Part shown: positions 54,620 to 63,159 of the stretch, piece by piece
Layout: each line of letters starts with the position of its first letter
Position numbering within the stretch: position 1 is the stretch's first letter
Assembly (NCBI GenBank): GCA_943788135.1
Contig: CALSPC010000007.1
Span: forward strand, 124,001-188,000
Length of the DNA stretch: 64,000 nucleotides
Source: an uncultured Paracoccaceae bacterium
GTDB lineage: Bacteria; Bacteroidota; Bacteroidia; Flavobacteriales; Flavobacteriaceae
Direction: 5' to 3'
The notes under the pieces: model-generated
Told to the model about the DNA's origin: nothing
The model's input: the letters and a program-made list of their open reading frames with translations, nothing else
Databases searched by the model: none
Position numbers and translations under genes: made by a program

Positions 54620-56350
54620 TTATGTTTTAGTGATTAATGCTAAACCATCTGTTATAAGTTTAGAATAATCAGGGTTTTGTTTTAATTTTTGTAAATACGC
54701 ATAAATCTCTTTTTTTAAAGAAGTGTTGTTGGCGTGTACAAGTTCATACAATTCCAAAAAGAGTAACCACTCCGAGGGATAAGCCGTTAAAACTTCTGAA
54801 AACACCTCAGAAATAAGCTCAAAATCTAAAGTTGTTGTACGTTGATTTTTGACGATTTCATACAACTGATGTAAGCGTTGTTCTTTCTTTGAATACGTTA
54901 TTTTGACAGTTTTGGTTTTTGAAACACTATAAATCTCCTCAAAAGAATTAGGGTCTGCAGGCCCCGCATAAGCAGAACTTATATGTTTTCCAATTGCCAT
55001 GTCATAAACACCCCAACTCGGATCAAACAAAACCTTATCTTTATAGCTAACTTTACAGTTTTTGAATGTTATTAGAATAATTTTCCCTTGAAGATCTCTT
55101 TTTCCAGTAATGATTTTACCCTCAACTGTAATACCGCCTTCAAATTTCAGTGAAGTCGTTTTTCCTTCTATAATACCATAGACTTCTAAATCTTTTGGAG
55201 ACATGTCTTCAATAGCAATATTGATGCCTTCTAATTGTCCTACTGTACTGCCATATCCAGATGGATGGTGGTTTGTGCCATGCCCAATCAGCTCAGTGCC
55301 TTCAAAAGACAAAGCTGTAGGACTGGTAGTTTGAAAATAGATTGGTTTTTGTTTCGCCTCTAAAACAGTGCTAAACACTCCCGATATTTGAATACCTGTA
55401 CTCAATTCGATGGTTCCTAATTTTTTTGAAGTTATGAGTTTTTTAATTCCCTCTAAACCGCCTGTTCGTATCGCCATAGTATTTGCAAATTTTTCTAAAA
55501 CAAAGCTAAGCTTTGCAAAGTTAGGAATCACAAATAATTGAGGTTGAGTGGTTGTTATGTCAAAATTTACCTCGGCTGCTGCTATAGAATAGGGGATTTT
55601 CTTCACCTTATCTTTTAAACACAATTGACTTTCTTCTATAGAGGACAACAGTCCTGCCCCATAGAGTTTAGGGTTTTCTAGTGTCCCAATAAGACCATAT
55701 TCAACAGTCCACCAGTGAAGATTTTTAATTTTAGCCATTTCAGATAACTCGTCCATTTCTGTTTGAAGTTGATAAATGGATTTGGTGGCATCACGAATCG
55801 ATTTTTTCGAGGAATTTGGATTCTCTTTTAAAATTGATAATAAGCGAATGGCTTCATATAGTGCATCATCTTTAGGAGACGAAATGGCTTTAGACCCAAT
55901 TTCTCCTAAGCGTCTTAGATATTCCGAATATTCAGGATTTGCGATAATAGGCGCATGGCCCGCAGCTTCATGAATGATATCAGGAGCAGGGGTATAATTG
56001 ATATGCTCCAAAGTTCTGATTTCAGAAGAAATCACCAATACATTATAGGCTTGAAATTCCATAAAAGCATTAGGAGGAATAAATCCATCGACAGCCACCG
56101 CCGCCCATCCGATGTCTTTCAGAATGCGGTTCATGCCTTCCATTTTTGGGATTCTATCTTCTGTGATTCCAGCTTTTTTTAGCCCTTTGCTATAACTTTT
56201 ATGGGCAATATGTTTTAATACATGACTATTTAAGCGCATCACATACCGCCATACTGCCTGGTTTTGGGCAGTGTATGCTTCATAAGGTTGTTGCACAATA
56301 AACTTATGAAGGTGTTTTGGTAATTTTTGTGTTACACTGTTAAATTGCAT
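54620..56350 (-). CDS. Aromatic amino acid (phenylalanine) 4-hydroxylase, long form
   Basis: This 576-residue pterin-dependent hydroxylase has iron ligands His127 and His132 (IIHEAAGHAP) and Glu217 (WTVEYGLIG). The N-terminal half is the complete catalytic domain. It lacks the mammalian ACT regulatory domain. The C-terminal roughly 290 residues (from LFVIPNFAKLS) form a strand-rich extension of unknown role, also present in other Bacteroidota homologues. It converts phenylalanine to tyrosine and feeds the downstream enzymes. The gene lies 37 bases after hppD. Confidence 0.92.
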   Translation of the reverse strand: MQFNSVTQKLPKHLHKFIVQQPYEAYTAQNQAVWRYVMRLNSHVLKHIAHKSYSKGLKKAGITEDRIPKMEGMNRILKDIGWAAVAVDGFIPPNAFMEFQAYNVLVISSEIRTLEHINYTPAPDIIHEAAGHAPIIANPEYSEYLRRLGEIGSKAISSPKDDALYEAIRLLSILKENPNSSKKSIRDATKSIYQLQTEMDELSEMAKIKNLHWWTVEYGLIGTLENPKLYGAGLLSSIEESQLCLKDKVKKIPYSIAAAEVNFDITTTQPQLFVIPNFAKLSFVLEKFANTMAIRTGGLEGIKKLITSKKLGTIELSTGIQISGVFSTVLEAKQKPIYFQTTSPTALSFEGTELIGHGTNHHPSGYGSTVGQLEGINIAIEDMSPKDLEVYGIIEGKTTSLKFEGGITVEGKIITGKRDLQGKIILITFKNCKVSYKDKVLFDPSWGVYDMAIGKHISSAYAGPADPNSFEEIYSVSKTKTVKITYSKKEQRLHQLYEIVKNQRTTTLDFELISEVFSEVLTAYPSEWLLFLELYELVHANNTSLKKEIYAYLQKLKQNPDYSKLITDGLALITKT

Positions 56351-56387
56351 TCGACTCTTTAAAATAGTTTTCTATTATAGTGATTAG

Positions 56388-57545
56388 TTATAAAGTTCCT
56401 CTGTTTTCTTGTTCACGTTCAATTGCTTCAAAAAGGGCTTTGAAGTTTCCAGCACCAAACCCTCGAGCCCCCATTCTTTGAATAATTTCAAAAAACAAGG
56501 TGGGTCTGTCCTCTAAAGGTTTGGTAAATATTTGTAATAAATACCCTTCTTCATCTGCATCAATCATAATCCCAAGGGATTTCAACTTTTCAATATCTTC
56601 TACTAATTCATGGTTGTGATCAGAAAGTCTTTTTGGAACAGAACGGTAATAGTCGTCGGGTGGTGTGCTTAAAAACTCAACTCCTTTAGCTCTCATTTTG
56701 GCTACCGTTTCAATGATGTCATTTGTGGCAACTGCTATATGTTGCACTCCTGGACCATTATAAAAATCTAAGTATTCTTCAATTTGTGATTTCTTTTTTC
56801 CTTCTGCAGGTTCGTTAATTGGAAATTTAATTCTTCCGTTGCCATTACTCATCACTTTACTCATTAAGGCGGAATATTCTGTTGTGATTTGCTTGTCATC
56901 AAAAGACAAAAAGTTTACAAAGCCCATAACATCTTCGTAATATTTTACCCAAGTATCCATTTCATTCCAGCCCACATTTCCTACCATATGGTCTATAAAT
57001 TTAAGCCCCATAGGCTCCGGATTATATGCTGATTCCCATTTTTCGTAACCTGGTAAAAATAGACCTTTGTAGTTTTTTCTTTCTATAAATATATGAACGG
57101 TTTCTCCATAGGTATAAATTCCAGCGCTCACTATTTCACCATTTGAATCTTTTTCAACCGTTGGTTCCATATAAGATTTTGCGCCTCTTTTGGTCGTTTC
57201 TTCCCATGATTTTTTAGCGTCATCTACCCATAAAGCCACAACTTTTACCCCATCTCCATGTTTAGATAAATGCGCGTTCATCCATGAATCTTGGTTAAGT
57301 GGCGTAGTTAATACGATTTTTATTTTATCTTGTTTAACAACATAAGATGCATACTCTTTACATCCTGTTTCTAATCCTTTATAGGCATAGGATTGAAATC
57401 CAAAAGCAGTTTTGTAAAAATGGGCTGCTTGTTTGGCATTACCCACAATAAATTCTACGTAATCAGTTCCTAATAACGGAAGAAAGTCCTGTGCTTCTTC
57501 AAATATTTTTTCCAACCCGTATTCTACGTTTTCTATTTTACTCAT
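56388..57545 (-). CDS. hppD: 4-hydroxyphenylpyruvate dioxygenase
   Basis: A 385-residue enzyme with two vicinal-oxygen-chelate domains. The iron ligands are His186 (FIDHMVGN), His269 (VQHIAVAT) and Glu353 (LFFEIIQR). It converts 4-hydroxyphenylpyruvate to homogentisate. The C-terminal RGFGAGNFKALFEAIE helix that closes the active site is present. It lies 22 bases after hmgA and is the second gene of the operon. Confidence 0.96.
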   Translation of the reverse strand: MSKIENVEYGLEKIFEEAQDFLPLLGTDYVEFIVGNAKQAAHFYKTAFGFQSYAYKGLETGCKEYASYVVKQDKIKIVLTTPLNQDSWMNAHLSKHGDGVKVVALWVDDAKKSWEETTKRGAKSYMEPTVEKDSNGEIVSAGIYTYGETVHIFIERKNYKGLFLPGYEKWESAYNPEPMGLKFIDHMVGNVGWNEMDTWVKYYEDVMGFVNFLSFDDKQITTEYSALMSKVMSNGNGRIKFPINEPAEGKKKSQIEEYLDFYNGPGVQHIAVATNDIIETVAKMRAKGVEFLSTPPDDYYRSVPKRLSDHNHELVEDIEKLKSLGIMIDADEEGYLLQIFTKPLEDRPTLFFEIIQRMGARGFGAGNFKALFEAIEREQENRGTL

Positions 57546-57567
57546 GTTCGTTAAATTTTTATTTTTT

Positions 57568-58734
57568 TTATTCTGTAATCCAGGATTTATAATATGCTTC
57601 GTCTTGTAATTTTAGGGCGTCTTCCGTAACCATCAATGGACTAAAGGTGTCCACCATTACTGCAAGTTCAAAAGTTTGAGTTTTGCCAATACTTTTTTCC
57701 ATAGTTCCAGGGTGTGGGCCATGAGGTATTCCTGCAGGATGTAAGGTAACACTACCTTGATTTATGGCGTTTCTACTCATAAAATCACCATCTACATAGT
57801 AAAGGACTTCATCGGAATCGATATTAGAATGGTTGTAAGGAGCGGGCACCGAATTTGGATGGTAATCATACAATCGAGGGACAAACGAACAGATGACAAA
57901 GCCTCGTGTTTCAAATGTTTGATGAATTGGTGGCGGTTGATGAATCATCCCTGTAATAGGCTCAAAATCGTGAATAGAAAATTTATAAGGGAAATTATAT
58001 CCGTCCCAACCAACCACACTAAAAGGGTGAGCTGCATACACATACTCATGTATGGTGTCTTGTTTTTTAACTTTGATGATAAACTCACCCGTTTCGTTAT
58101 AGGTTTCAAGTTCGGTAGGAGGGTGGAGGTCACGTTCACAATATGGCGCACCTTCAACGTGCTGACCAAACCAGTTTCGATAGCGTTTGGGAGTATATAC
58201 AGGACTTTTAGATTCTATGATAAACAACCGATTATCGGTATCGTTAAACTCAATTTGATATATGATTCCTCTTGGGATGACTAGATAATCTCCGTATTTG
58301 AAGTTAATATTTCCCAAATGGGTTCTTAACGTTCCTGAACCTTTATGAATAAAAAGGACTTCATCTGAATCTGTGTTTTTATAAAAATAGGCGGTTAAGG
58401 AATCTTTGGGCGCTGCCAAACTTATTTGGCATTCAGAATTCGCTAAAATACAGGTTCTACTCTCCAGATAATCATGTACTGCCGCCACTTTAAACCCGTC
58501 TAATTTTAAGGATTTCATATTTTTAGACACTGCAATTTTAGGCGCAACATCATAAGATTTTAAAATCGCTTTTACTTGTGTAGGCCGTTGGGTGTGATAC
58601 ATTAATGTGGACATGCCATCAAACCCAATGGTGCCAAATAATTCTTCATAATAGAAGTTGTTATTTTTGTCTTTAAAGACGGTGTGTCGCTTTGGAGGAA
58701 TCTGTCCGAGTGTATGGTATCTTGGCATAGGCAT
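57568..58734 (-). CDS. hmgA: Homogentisate 1,2-dioxygenase
   Basis: This 388-residue cupin-type ring-cleaving enzyme turns homogentisate into maleylacetoacetate. Conserved parts include LGQIPPKRH, VIPRGIIYQIEF, the WDGYNFPYKFSIHDFEP region and the iron-ligand segment HPAGIPHGPHPG. The length is typical of the shorter bacterial form. It is the promoter-proximal gene of the operon, divergent from the Lrp-type regulator. Confidence 0.95.
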   Translation of the reverse strand: MPMPRYHTLGQIPPKRHTVFKDKNNNFYYEELFGTIGFDGMSTLMYHTQRPTQVKAILKSYDVAPKIAVSKNMKSLKLDGFKVAAVHDYLESRTCILANSECQISLAAPKDSLTAYFYKNTDSDEVLFIHKGSGTLRTHLGNINFKYGDYLVIPRGIIYQIEFNDTDNRLFIIESKSPVYTPKRYRNWFGQHVEGAPYCERDLHPPTELETYNETGEFIIKVKKQDTIHEYVYAAHPFSVVGWDGYNFPYKFSIHDFEPITGMIHQPPPIHQTFETRGFVICSFVPRLYDYHPNSVPAPYNHSNIDSDEVLYYVDGDFMSRNAINQGSVTLHPAGIPHGPHPGTMEKSIGKTQTFELAVMVDTFSPLMVTEDALKLQDEAYYKSWITE

Positions 58735-58756
58735 TTCTTATAAGATATAATAAGAA

Positions 58757-58764
58757 CAAAGCTA
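58757..58764 (-). promoter_or_regulatory. Candidate -7 element of the tyrosine catabolic operon
   Basis: The minus strand reads TAGCTTTG, an exact TAnnTTTG match, 22 bases upstream of the hmgA ATG. The Lrp-like palindrome is about 80 bases further upstream. Confidence 0.5.
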
Positions 58765-58843
58765 TATATAATATTGTTTATGAATTCGTTTAGTACTTAA
58801 ACTGTTTTTATATAAGATTATTTATGTTTATTTTTACATTTAT

Positions 58844-58860
58844 AAAGAATTTTATTCTTT
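58844..58860. promoter_or_regulatory. Lrp-like palindromic operator candidate
   Basis: AAAGAAT and ATTCTTT form a perfect seven-base inverted repeat around TTT. The inner 15 bases agree with the E. coli Lrp consensus at 12 of 15 positions (my own count). It sits 41 bases upstream of the Lrp-type gene and upstream of the hmgA promoter, so it could control both. Confidence 0.5.
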
Positions 58861-58901
58861 TTTAACAGTATTACTTTACGATAATTATATTTTTATTCTA
58901 T

Positions 58902-59378
58902 ATGCTTGAAAAACTAAATAAAACCGATATTGAAATATTAAGACTACTACAACAAAACAGTAATCGGACCATTAAAAATATTGCTGACCTCTTAGGCATG
59001 ACCACAACACCAGTTTTTGATCGCATCAAAAAATTAGAAAAACGAGGCTATATCAGTAAATATGCTGCGATATTGGATTCTAAGAAATTAGGCTTAAAAT
59101 TGACTGTTTTTGCAGGAATTGCCCTAAAAAGCCATACCCGTAGTTATTTGGAAAAATTTGTAAAAACGATTGAAGGATTTCCTGAAGTGGTTGAATGTCA
59201 CCGTGTATCCGGAAATTTTGATTATTTACTGAAATTAGTTTTGGTGGATATCGAAGATTATGAACAGTTTATTTTAACTAAACTGGCTGTGATTACAGAT
59301 TTAAGCAATGTTCAGAGTTATGTCGCTTTATCTCAAAGTAAATCTACAACTGAAGTTAATTTGAATCATTTGATGTAA
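58902..59378 (+). CDS. Lrp/AsnC family transcriptional regulator
   Basis: A 158-residue regulator with an N-terminal winged helix-turn-helix (DIEILRLLQQNSNRTIKNIA through FDRIKKLEKRGYIS, cut here to its ends). A C-terminal ligand-binding RAM domain follows, with VVECHRVSGNFDYLLKLVL. Such proteins sense amino acids. Its divergent position against the tyrosine/phenylalanine catabolic operon, with a palindrome between, suggests it is that operon's local regulator and that an aromatic amino acid may be its effector. It is not a full-length global Lrp by context. Confidence 0.9.
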   Translation: MLEKLNKTDIEILRLLQQNSNRTIKNIADLLGMTTTPVFDRIKKLEKRGYISKYAAILDSKKLGLKLTVFAGIALKSHTRSYLEKFVKTIEGFPEVVECHRVSGNFDYLLKLVLVDIEDYEQFILTKLAVITDLSNVQSYVALSQSKSTTEVNLNHLM

Positions 59379-59395
59379 AACACAAGTGTTTTTAA
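59379..59395. terminator. Weak bidirectional hairpin between convergent genes
   Basis: AAACAC and GTGTTT pair across two to four bases, with an A-run before and a T-run after, just past the regulator stop. It lies between convergent genes and may terminate both, but the stem is short. Confidence 0.4.
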
Positions 59396-59405
59396 TCCAT
59401 CACAC

Positions 59406-60059
59406 TCACTCACGCAACACAATTAAGCTCGCTTTATAGCCTGTAGTCAATAACCATTCTCCAGAGCCTATGAGGCTATCGTCCTCATTATATACTCTTA
59501 ATTGGGCGGTATTAGGGCTCGAACTTCCTTCGTTTAGTGCATAAAACTCAATAGTGTTTAAACCTTCATCCAATTCGACATCAATAATATAGGCTGAATT
59601 TCGGAGTGTAATATTAGGATGGATAATGGCTTTATTGAGCATTAATTTAATACGATCGCCATCTTCATATTCGTGATCTCTACACAAAATACGAATGTAT
59701 TTTGATGTTGTTTTTATATCGCCCAAATAAAAATTGCGATCAAACTTAGACACATTGGTGCGGTTCTCATTAAATTGCTGCTTTATTTCCCAAGTAGGGT
59801 CTACCACATCGCGTGTTTCTGTGATGCCATATTTCTTTTTTGCAAACCCATCAATAGGTTTGATGCCCATGGTAATTGTAAACCCTTTGTCTGTTAATCC
59901 CTTGATAGGAGAGAGCGTTAAAGGAAATTGTTCAGATAAGTCGTTCTTTTCTAAAGCCAAAGCTTTAATCCGAAATTTCTCTTGATTAGAGTCTAGCTGT
60001 GCATACACTGTATGTTGTATTCCCATTAAAAGCAGCACTACTATCAAATTTCGATTCAT
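59406..60059 (-). CDS. Secreted protein of unknown function
   Basis: This 217-residue protein has a signal peptide (MNRNLIVVLLLMGIQHTVYAQ, cleavage near the last Gln is probable; residues 1-20 named here). The mature part is strand-rich with SKYIRILCRDHEYEDGD and DVELDEGLNTIEFYALNEG, which looks like an immunoglobulin-like or jelly-roll fold. It ends near YKASLIVLRE. No known family is recognised. A longer frame begins at 60116, but the ATG at 60059 directly gives a clean signal peptide. It stands alone between two unrelated genes. Confidence 0.68.
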   Translation of the reverse strand: MNRNLIVVLLLMGIQHTVYAQLDSNQEKFRIKALALEKNDLSEQFPLTLSPIKGLTDKGFTITMGIKPIDGFAKKKYGITETRDVVDPTWEIKQQFNENRTNVSKFDRNFYLGDIKTTSKYIRILCRDHEYEDGDRIKLMLNKAIIHPNITLRNSAYIIDVELDEGLNTIEFYALNEGSSSPNTAQLRVYNEDDSLIGSGEWLLTTGYKASLIVLRE

Positions 60060-60256
60060 AAAACGCACAAAGATTTCTTGAACTGTAAATATATTGATTT
60101 TAACGGTCTTGTACATCTCAAAAATAATTTTTTGTAATCTTGATTTTAATTCCTTTCAATAAATATTCCAAACTTTAAATGTTCATTTTTTATTTTTCAT
60201 TTTTAAATAATTAAAGCCTCCATTTTCTTACCTTTACTTTTCTATACTTATTTCAA

Positions 60257-63154
60257 GTGCACAGAAAACTCGCTACTTTAAAACACCAGCTGACTGGAGA
60301 ACTTTATGACAGTGCTCTAGTAAAAACATTATATGCTACCGATGCATCTGTGTATCGAGAGCTTCCCTATGCAGTGGCCATTCCAAAAACTACAGACGAC
60401 ATCAAACAGCTTGTTGAGTTTGCTAAGGCGAATACCATACCACTTATCCCAAGAGCCGCTGGAACCTCGTTAGCAGGTCAATGTGTTGGTGATGGTATTG
60501 TAGTAGATGTATCTAAATACATGAACACTATTTTGGAAATCAACACCCAAGATCAATGGGTTCGGGTACAACCTGGCGTAGTTAGAGACCATTTGAATGC
60601 ATTTTTAAAGCCCTACGGCTTCTTTTTTGGCCCTAATACATCAACTGCAAATCGCTGCACTATGGGCGGAATGGTTGGCAACAACTCTTGTGGTTCAACT
60701 TCAATTGTATATGGAGCAACTCGTGACCATACCTTGGCAGTGAAAACAATTTTAAGTGATGGCAGTGCTGTTGAATTTTCGGCCTTAACTAAAGATGAAT
60801 TTAGCGCCAAAACAAAAGGCAGCACTTTAGAAGCAGCCTTGTATAAACAGATTTTCTCTGAACTGAATACCTCAAAAATTCAAAATCAAATAAGTGATGG
60901 TTATCCAAAAGCGTCGATCACTAGACGGAATACAGGATATGCCGTTGATGCCTTATTAGATACAAACGTGTTTAAGGACACTGAGGAAGCGTTTAATTTT
61001 TCTAAATTACTCTGCGGATCAGAAGGTACTTTAGCATTTACTACAGAACTAAAACTTCAAATTGTCCCCCTTCCTAAGCCTTTTCAAGTGGTTTTGAATG
61101 CGCATTTTAATTCAATATCAGAAAGTCTTCAAGCCACACTAATTGCGATGAAACAAGCGCCATCAGCTTGTGAATTGATGGATAAGACCATATTAGAATG
61201 CACCAAAGATAATATCTCCCAGCAAAAAAATCGATTTTTTGTTGAAGGCGATCCAGAAGCGATTTTAATGGTAGAATTTAGAGGCGATACCATTGAAGAA
61301 GCCAAACAACAGGCTCAAACTTTAGAATTAAATCTTAAAAAATTGGATTTAGGTTTTGCTTACCCTTTAGTTGAAGGTCAGGATTGTGATAAGGTATGGG
61401 AACTCCGGAAAGCAGGTTTAGGATTGTTGGCAAATATTCCGGGAGATGCTAAAGCTGTGGCGTGTATCGAAGATACCGCAGTCGCTTTAGAAGATTTACC
61501 TTTATACATTGAGGCCTTTACCTCGCTCATGAAAACTTACAACCAAAAAGCAGTGTACTATGCACATGCCGGTGCAGGAGAATTGCACCTTAGACCTGTA
61601 TTAAATTTAAAATCCTCAAAAGATGTCGCCTTATTTCGAAGTATTAGTGAAGCCTCTGCAACATTAGTGAAATCTTTTAAAGGTGCTCTGAGTGGAGAAC
61701 ATGGCGATGGTCGCGTTCGTTCAGAATTTATTCCTTTGGTTTTAGGAGAAGATAATTATCAACTTCTTAAGCGTATAAAATCCACTTGGGATCCTTTAGC
61801 TCTTTTCAATCCAGGAAAAATAGTAGATGCAGTGGCGATGGATACTGCCTTACGTTATGAGGCTGATACGGATATTCCAAAAGTTGACACGCTCTACAAT
61901 TTTGAATCTACTGGAGGACTCTTAAGCACTGTTGAAAAATGTAACGGATCAGGCGATTGTCGAAAGTTGAGTTTTGCTGGAGGGACGATGTGCCCGAGTT
62001 ATAGAGCAACAATGGATGAAAAAGATTCGACTCGCGGTCGCGCCAATGTATTACGTGAGTTTTTAACCCAAAATACAAAAGAGAATCCCTTTGATCATCC
62101 AGAAATTAAGGACGCAATGGACCTGTGTGTGTCTTGTAAAGCCTGTAAGTCAGAATGCCCTTCAAATGTGGATATGGCAAGCTTAAAAGCAGAATTTTTA
62201 TTTCAATATCAAAAATCAAATCCAGTTTCACTTCGAACCAAACTTATTGCTCATAATGCAAAACTCAATTCGATAGCCAGACACTTTTCTGGAGTTTATA
62301 ATTTCATTGCAAACACCTCATGGTTTAAAACCCTAATCGGAGTCCATCCAAACCGATCGCTTCCAAGTCTAAATTCAACAACATTAAGACAATGGTTTGC
62401 AAGCTATCAACAAAAAGAACACCCCAAGAAAGTTTATTTATTTTGTGATGAATACACAAATCATTACGATTTAGAAATTGGTAAAAAATCGATTATCCTT
62501 TTGAATTCATTAGGATATCATGTGCTCATGACTGCTCATTCTGAGAGCGCAAGAGCCTATATCTCCAAAGGGTTTTTAGAACAAGCCAAAGCAATTGCAA
62601 CTGCGAACATAAAGACATTTAATGCGCTTATAAACACAACAACGCCTTTGCTAGGAATTGAACCGTCTGCAATCTTAGGATTCAGGGATGAATATCCAAA
62701 TTTAGTAGATTCAGTTTTAAAACCAAAAGCAGAAAATTTGGCTAAAAATGTGTTTACTATTGAAGAATTTTTGGCTTATGAAATGAAGGCAAATACAATC
62801 GATGTTTCAAAATTCACCACAGCATCAAAAACGATTTATTATCACGGGCATTGTCATCAAAAAGCCTTGTCTTCAAATAGTTATGCGCTAACCACTTTAG
62901 GGATACCTGCTAATTTTACTGTCCAACCCATTGATGCTGGTTGTTGTGGTATGGCAGGCGCATTTGGTTATGAAAAAGAACATTATGAATTAAGTCAACA
63001 AATAGGAGAGGACCGCCTTTTTCCTACTTTGAGAACAATCGATTCAAATGCGCTTGTTGCTGCTTCTGGAACGAGTTGCAGACACCAAATTAAAGACGGC
63101 CTAAATAAAACAGCACTACATCCTATTGAAGTTCTTTATAATGCACTAAATTAG
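60257..63154 (+). CDS. FAD/Fe-S D-2-hydroxyacid dehydrogenase (YdiJ/Dld-like)
   Basis: A 965-residue two-part enzyme starting at GTG. The N-terminal FAD-binding PCMH domain has PRAAGTSLAGQCVG (about 64-77) and NSCGSTSIVYGATRDH. A D-lactate/glycolate oxidase C-domain follows. The Fe-S part has CNGSGDCRK, MCPSY and CVSCKACKSECP (Cys624, 627, 630, 634). The C-terminal CCG-type domain has GCCGMAGAFGYEKE. E. coli YdiJ (D-2-hydroxyglutarate dehydrogenase) has the same build, and D-lactate dehydrogenases are related. Electrons probably go to the respiratory chain. The permease gene follows by 5 bases. Confidence 0.88.
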   Translation: MHRKLATLKHQLTGELYDSALVKTLYATDASVYRELPYAVAIPKTTDDIKQLVEFAKANTIPLIPRAAGTSLAGQCVGDGIVVDVSKYMNTILEINTQDQWVRVQPGVVRDHLNAFLKPYGFFFGPNTSTANRCTMGGMVGNNSCGSTSIVYGATRDHTLAVKTILSDGSAVEFSALTKDEFSAKTKGSTLEAALYKQIFSELNTSKIQNQISDGYPKASITRRNTGYAVDALLDTNVFKDTEEAFNFSKLLCGSEGTLAFTTELKLQIVPLPKPFQVVLNAHFNSISESLQATLIAMKQAPSACELMDKTILECTKDNISQQKNRFFVEGDPEAILMVEFRGDTIEEAKQQAQTLELNLKKLDLGFAYPLVEGQDCDKVWELRKAGLGLLANIPGDAKAVACIEDTAVALEDLPLYIEAFTSLMKTYNQKAVYYAHAGAGELHLRPVLNLKSSKDVALFRSISEASATLVKSFKGALSGEHGDGRVRSEFIPLVLGEDNYQLLKRIKSTWDPLALFNPGKIVDAVAMDTALRYEADTDIPKVDTLYNFESTGGLLSTVEKCNGSGDCRKLSFAGGTMCPSYRATMDEKDSTRGRANVLREFLTQNTKENPFDHPEIKDAMDLCVSCKACKSECPSNVDMASLKAEFLFQYQKSNPVSLRTKLIAHNAKLNSIARHFSGVYNFIANTSWFKTLIGVHPNRSLPSLNSTTLRQWFASYQQKEHPKKVYLFCDEYTNHYDLEIGKKSIILLNSLGYHVLMTAHSESARAYISKGFLEQAKAIATANIKTFNALINTTTPLLGIEPSAILGFRDEYPNLVDSVLKPKAENLAKNVFTIEEFLAYEMKANTIDVSKFTTASKTIYYHGHCHQKALSSNSYALTTLGIPANFTVQPIDAGCCGMAGAFGYEKEHYELSQQIGEDRLFPTLRTIDSNALVAASGTSCRHQIKDGLNKTALHPIEVLYNALN

Positions 63155-63159
63155 CCCCC

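Noticed and set aside
58844-58866. Hairpin plus T-run between hmgA and the Lrp-type gene as a terminator
   Set aside because: It lies in a divergent promoter region with no gene ending there, so an operator reading is preferred.
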